64,000 nt of DNA from Limnohabitans sp. 2KL-1 (GTDB lineage Bacteria > Pseudomonadota > Gammaproteobacteria > Burkholderiales > Burkholderiaceae_C). The number at the start of each line of letters is the position of its first letter. The stretch's first letter is position 1. The DNA is taken from the NCBI RefSeq assembly GCF_003063435.1, contig NZ_NESL01000007.1, positions 1 to 64,000 on the forward strand, given 5' to 3'. Position numbers and translations under genes: made by a program. The notes beneath the pieces were generated by a model that was not told where the DNA came from, searched no databases, and saw only the letters and a list, made by a program, of their open reading frames with translations. Positions 61,423-64,000 of this stretch are shown here, piece by piece.

Positions 61423-62538
61423 ATGTCCTCTGTCTCCATTGACCGCGTGAGCCTTCGGCAAGTCAACCTGCCGCCCAAGGTCGTGCGCACCGACGCCATC
61501 CAGTCTTTTGTGACGCAGGAAACCATTCTGCTCACCTTGCACTGCAGCGACGGCATTGATGCCACGGGCTATGCCTACACCATTGGCACGGGTGGCTCGT
61601 CGGTGATGGCCTTGCTCAAGGACCACTTGGTGCCGCGCTTGATGGGGCGTGATCCGGTGATGGTCGAGGCGATCTGGAAAGATTTGTTTTTTCACACCCA
61701 TGCCACCGCTGTCGGGGCCATGACCAGCCTGGCGCTGGCGTGTGTGGACACGGCTTTGTGGGACTGGCGTGCGCAAAGCCAGGGGCTGCCGCTGTGGCAG
61801 TTGTTGGGCGGGGCGCAAGCGCGTGTGCCGCTCTACACCACCGAGGGTGGCTGGTTGCATTTATCGCCCGAGGCGCTGGTGGACCAGACTCTGGAGGCCA
61901 AGGCCCAAGGCTTCAAAGGTGCCAAGATCAAGATCGGTCGCCCGCATGTGAGCGAAGACGTGGCGCGCCTGAGTGCCGTGCGCGATGCGGTGGGGCCAGG
62001 CTTTGACTTGATGACCGATGCCAACCAAGGCTTCAACCGCGCCGAGGCCGTACGACGGGCGCGGGCCTTTGATGGTTTGGGCTTGGCGTGGATGGAAGAG
62101 CCCTTACCTGCCGAAGACGTGTCGGGGCATCGGCAGTTGCGCGAGCAGACCACCATTCCCGTGGCGGTGGGCGAGTCGATGTACCACCCGATGCAGTTCC
62201 GTGAGTATTTGGAGCGGGGCGCGTGTTCGATCGTGCAGCCCGATGTGGCGCGCATCGGCGGCATCACGCCCTGGATCAAGACCGCGCACTTGGCCGAAAC
62301 CTTTGACGTGGCGGTGTGTCCGCACTTCTTGATGGAGTTGCATGTGAGCCTTTGCGCCGCCGTGCCCAACGCCACCTGGGTCGAATACATCCCGCAGCTG
62401 GACGACATCACCACCTCGCGCATGCAGGTGCAAGGCGGTTTTGCCTTGCCACCCGACACCCCTGGCTTGGGCATTGCCTGGGATTGGACCGCCATCGCTC
62501 AACGACAAATCACCCAACTGGAGATAAAAGCACCATGA
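61423..62538 (+). CDS. Mandelate racemase/enolase superfamily sugar-acid dehydratase
   Basis: 371 residues. N-terminal capping domain plus barrel: KGAKIKIGRPH supplies the KxK base pair, DLMTDANQGF and WMEEPLPAEDVSGH the metal Asp and Glu, VAVGESMYHPMQF the third Glu and VCPHFLMELHVSLC the His of the His-Asp dyad, with QPDVARIGGIT. This set fits acid-sugar dehydratases (talarate/galactarate, fuconate, rhamnonate groups); the exact substrate cannot be read. The partner SDR suggests a 2-keto-3-deoxy acid product. Coupled to the next gene by ATGA. Confidence 0.85.
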   Translation: MSSVSIDRVSLRQVNLPPKVVRTDAIQSFVTQETILLTLHCSDGIDATGYAYTIGTGGSSVMALLKDHLVPRLMGRDPVMVEAIWKDLFFHTHATAVGAMTSLALACVDTALWDWRAQSQGLPLWQLLGGAQARVPLYTTEGGWLHLSPEALVDQTLEAKAQGFKGAKIKIGRPHVSEDVARLSAVRDAVGPGFDLMTDANQGFNRAEAVRRARAFDGLGLAWMEEPLPAEDVSGHRQLREQTTIPVAVGESMYHPMQFREYLERGACSIVQPDVARIGGITPWIKTAHLAETFDVAVCPHFLMELHVSLCAAVPNATWVEYIPQLDDITTSRMQVQGGFALPPDTPGLGIAWDWTAIAQRQITQLEIKAP

Positions 62539-63284
62539 GACTCAAAGGAAAAATCGCACTGGTCACTGCCGCTGGGCAAGGCATTGGCCAGGCCGCTGCG
62601 CTGGCCATGGCCGCAGAGGGTGCGACCGTTTACGCCACCGATGTGAATGCCGATTTGCTCAAGTCTTACCAAGGCGTGGCCAATGTGCACACGGCCGTGC
62701 TGAACGTGCTGGACAAGGCCGCCATTGCCGCCCAAGTGGCCAGTCTGCCGCGCATTGACATCATCTTCAACTGCGCCGGCTTTGTGCACAACGGCAACAT
62801 TGAACAGGCCACCGACGAGGACTGGGAGTTTGCCTTCAACCTGAACGTGCGTTCGCAGTTCTGGATGATCCAGGCGGCCATTCCCAAAATGGTGGCGCAG
62901 TTCAACAAAGACGGCCACGGCGGCAGCATCATCAACATGGCCAGCGTGTGCTCCAGCGTCAAGGGCTTGCCCAACCGCTTCATCTACGGCACCAGCAAGG
63001 CGGCCGTGATCGGCCTGACCAAGAGCGTGGCGGCCGACTACGTGCGCCAAGGCATCCGCTGCAACTGCATCTGCCCCGGCACCGTGGACACGCCTTCGCT
63101 GCAAGACCGCATCAACAGCTACGCCGACCCGGTGCAGGCGCGCAAGGACTTCATCAACCGCCAGCCCATGGGCCGACTGGCCCAGGCGCACGAGATTGCG
63201 CCCATCGTCACCTTCCTCGCCTCCGACGAGTCCATTTTTGCCACGGGCAATGCTTACATGGTCGACGGCGGCATGACCATTTGA
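62535..63284 (+). CDS. SDR dehydrogenase, 2-keto-3-deoxy-L-fuconate dehydrogenase/DHRS6-like
   Basis: 249 residues from ATG 62535 (ATGA overlap). LVTAAGQGIGQAAALAMAAE is the cofactor loop (TxxxQGIG with Ala-Ala-Gly-Gln), NCAGFVHNGNIE the NAG-type motif, IYGTSKAAVIGLTKSVAADY the YxxxK site and GIRCNCICPGTVDTPSLQDR is strikingly like human DHRS6/BDH2 and the bacterial 2-keto-3-deoxy-L-fuconate dehydrogenases. Probably oxidises the product of the enolase-superfamily dehydratase with NAD. Confidence 0.87.
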   Translation: MRLKGKIALVTAAGQGIGQAAALAMAAEGATVYATDVNADLLKSYQGVANVHTAVLNVLDKAAIAAQVASLPRIDIIFNCAGFVHNGNIEQATDEDWEFAFNLNVRSQFWMIQAAIPKMVAQFNKDGHGGSIINMASVCSSVKGLPNRFIYGTSKAAVIGLTKSVAADYVRQGIRCNCICPGTVDTPSLQDRINSYADPVQARKDFINRQPMGRLAQAHEIAPIVTFLASDESIFATGNAYMVDGGMTI

Positions 63285-63301
63285 TTTTGCTGAAAGACAA
63301 C

Positions 63302-64000
63302 ATGAATTTGCTGGACATGAAAGGCCGCCACGCGGTCATCACCGGGGGTGCCACCGGTTTGGGTTTCGCCATTGCGCAGCGCATGCTGGCTTCGGGAGCG
63401 CGCGTCACCCTCTGGGACCGCGATGTGGCGGGCATGGCCAAAGCCGCTGAGCAGCTGCGTCAAGGGCAGCTGGGTGCCGTGGTCAACACGGTGCAGGTGG
63501 ACGTGACCGACCACGCCTCAGTGGTGAATGCCACTACGCAAACCGTGGCCCTGGCTGGTGTCGATGTGCTGGTCAACAGCGCGGGCATCACGGGACCCAA
63601 CGTCAAAGTGTGGGACTACCCGGTGGACGCCTGGAAGCAGGTGTTCGATGTGAACGTTCACGGATTGTTTCATTGCTGCCGCGAACTCAGCGCCCACATG
63701 AAGGCGCGCAACTACGGGCGCATCGTCAACATCGCCTCGGTCGCGGGCAAGGACGGCAACCCCAATGCCAGCGCTTACAGTGCGAGCAAGGCGGCGGTCA
63801 TCGGTCTTACCAAATCACTGGGCAAAGAGCTGGCCGACACCGGCGTGCGCGTGAACTGTGTCACCCCTGCGGCTGTGAAGACGGCGATTTTTGATCAAAT
63901 GACGCCCGAGCACATCCAGTTCATGCTCTCCAAAATTCCGATGGCCCGCTTTGGTGAGCCCGAAGAAGTCGCCGCCATGGTGACCTGGCTGAGCACCGAA
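63302..64000 (+). CDS. SDR oxidoreductase (FabG-like), 3' end beyond window
   Basis: 233 codons to the window edge from ATG 63302. HAVITGGATGLGFAIAQRML (TGxxxGxG), LVNSAGITGPNVKVWDY, RIVNIASVAGKDGNPNASAY with SASKAAVIGLTKSLGKEL (YxxxK) and VNCVTPAAVKTAIF. 17 bases after the previous SDR. In sugar-acid operons such SDRs often oxidise the aldose or reduce the keto intermediate; specificity unknown. Only the last 15-20 residues should be missing. Confidence 0.88.
   Translation, partial: MNLLDMKGRHAVITGGATGLGFAIAQRMLASGARVTLWDRDVAGMAKAAEQLRQGQLGAVVNTVQVDVTDHASVVNATTQTVALAGVDVLVNSAGITGPNVKVWDYPVDAWKQVFDVNVHGLFHCCRELSAHMKARNYGRIVNIASVAGKDGNPNASAYSASKAAVIGLTKSLGKELADTGVRVNCVTPAAVKTAIFDQMTPEHIQFMLSKIPMARFGEPEEVAAMVTWLSTE

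Noticed and set aside
1..64000. tRNA, rRNA and CRISPR features
   Set aside because: Reading the intergenic gaps on both strands revealed no cloverleaf with a CCA-ready acceptor, no rRNA-like block and no repeat-spacer pattern; a covariance search would be needed to exclude degenerate ones.

Overview
The window looks like a chromosomal segment of a betaproteobacterium of the order Burkholderiales, most likely family Comamonadaceae (Limnohabitans/Rhodoferax-like). This is inferred from gene content and protein flavour: argB next to slmA, a Bug-type (TctC) solute receptor, a PhaD-like regulator beside a phasin, an IcmF-type fused acyl-CoA mutase, and many TRAP/ABC organic-acid importers. No database search was possible.

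Region 1 (1-1260) is a scar. Two nested, diverged insertion-sequence 3' ends are followed by the 5' part of an AMP nucleosidase gene (amn) that carries a nonsense codon and a frameshift and is cut off by the IS.

Region 2 (1271-25291) is a large exopolysaccharide (EPS) locus. It contains about eight glycosyltransferases, a Wzy-like polymerase, a Wzx-like flippase, a Wza-like outer-membrane lipoprotein, a Wzc-like co-polymerase with a degenerate kinase domain, three acyltransferases, a WecG/TagA-type transferase fused to a STAS-like domain, and an initiating undecaprenyl-phosphate sugar transferase. The first 5 kb are strikingly AT-rich. The sugar transferase heads a minus-strand operon that also encodes an odd pseudo-nucleotidyltransferase/beta-helix/membrane fusion, two STAS proteins, an Hpt-like protein and a REC-PP2C-HATPase protein. 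In other words, a partner-switching circuit is co-transcribed with the enzyme that starts polymer synthesis. I consider this the most interesting part of the window.

Region 3 (25295-29920) has a structured 750-bp intergenic stretch (pentanucleotide repeat, palindromes, a terminator), then icmF with an upstream operator-like palindrome, and a rhodanese. Region 4 (29931-39465) is an amide/peptide utilisation locus: an amidase divergent from an Opp/Dpp-type ABC importer followed by an MlrC-family metallopeptidase and a second amidase. Region 5 (39708-47061) is housekeeping-like: M23 peptidase plus bactofilin, coaX, phaD-like regulator and phasin, rfbB-rfbD, argB and slmA. Region 6 (47176-51503) has a hipBA toxin-antitoxin pair with a clear operator, and a gntR-bug cluster divergent from an amidohydrolase gene. 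Region 7 (51718-64000) is a sugar-acid (hexuronate/aldonate) catabolic island. A GntR/FadR-type regulator, TRAP importer, UxaA-type dehydratase, Ldh2-family dehydrogenase, UxuB-type reductase and ManD-type dehydratase run on the minus strand. An enolase-superfamily dehydratase and two short-chain dehydrogenases run divergently, with a GntR-type operator between the two units. The last gene runs off the window.
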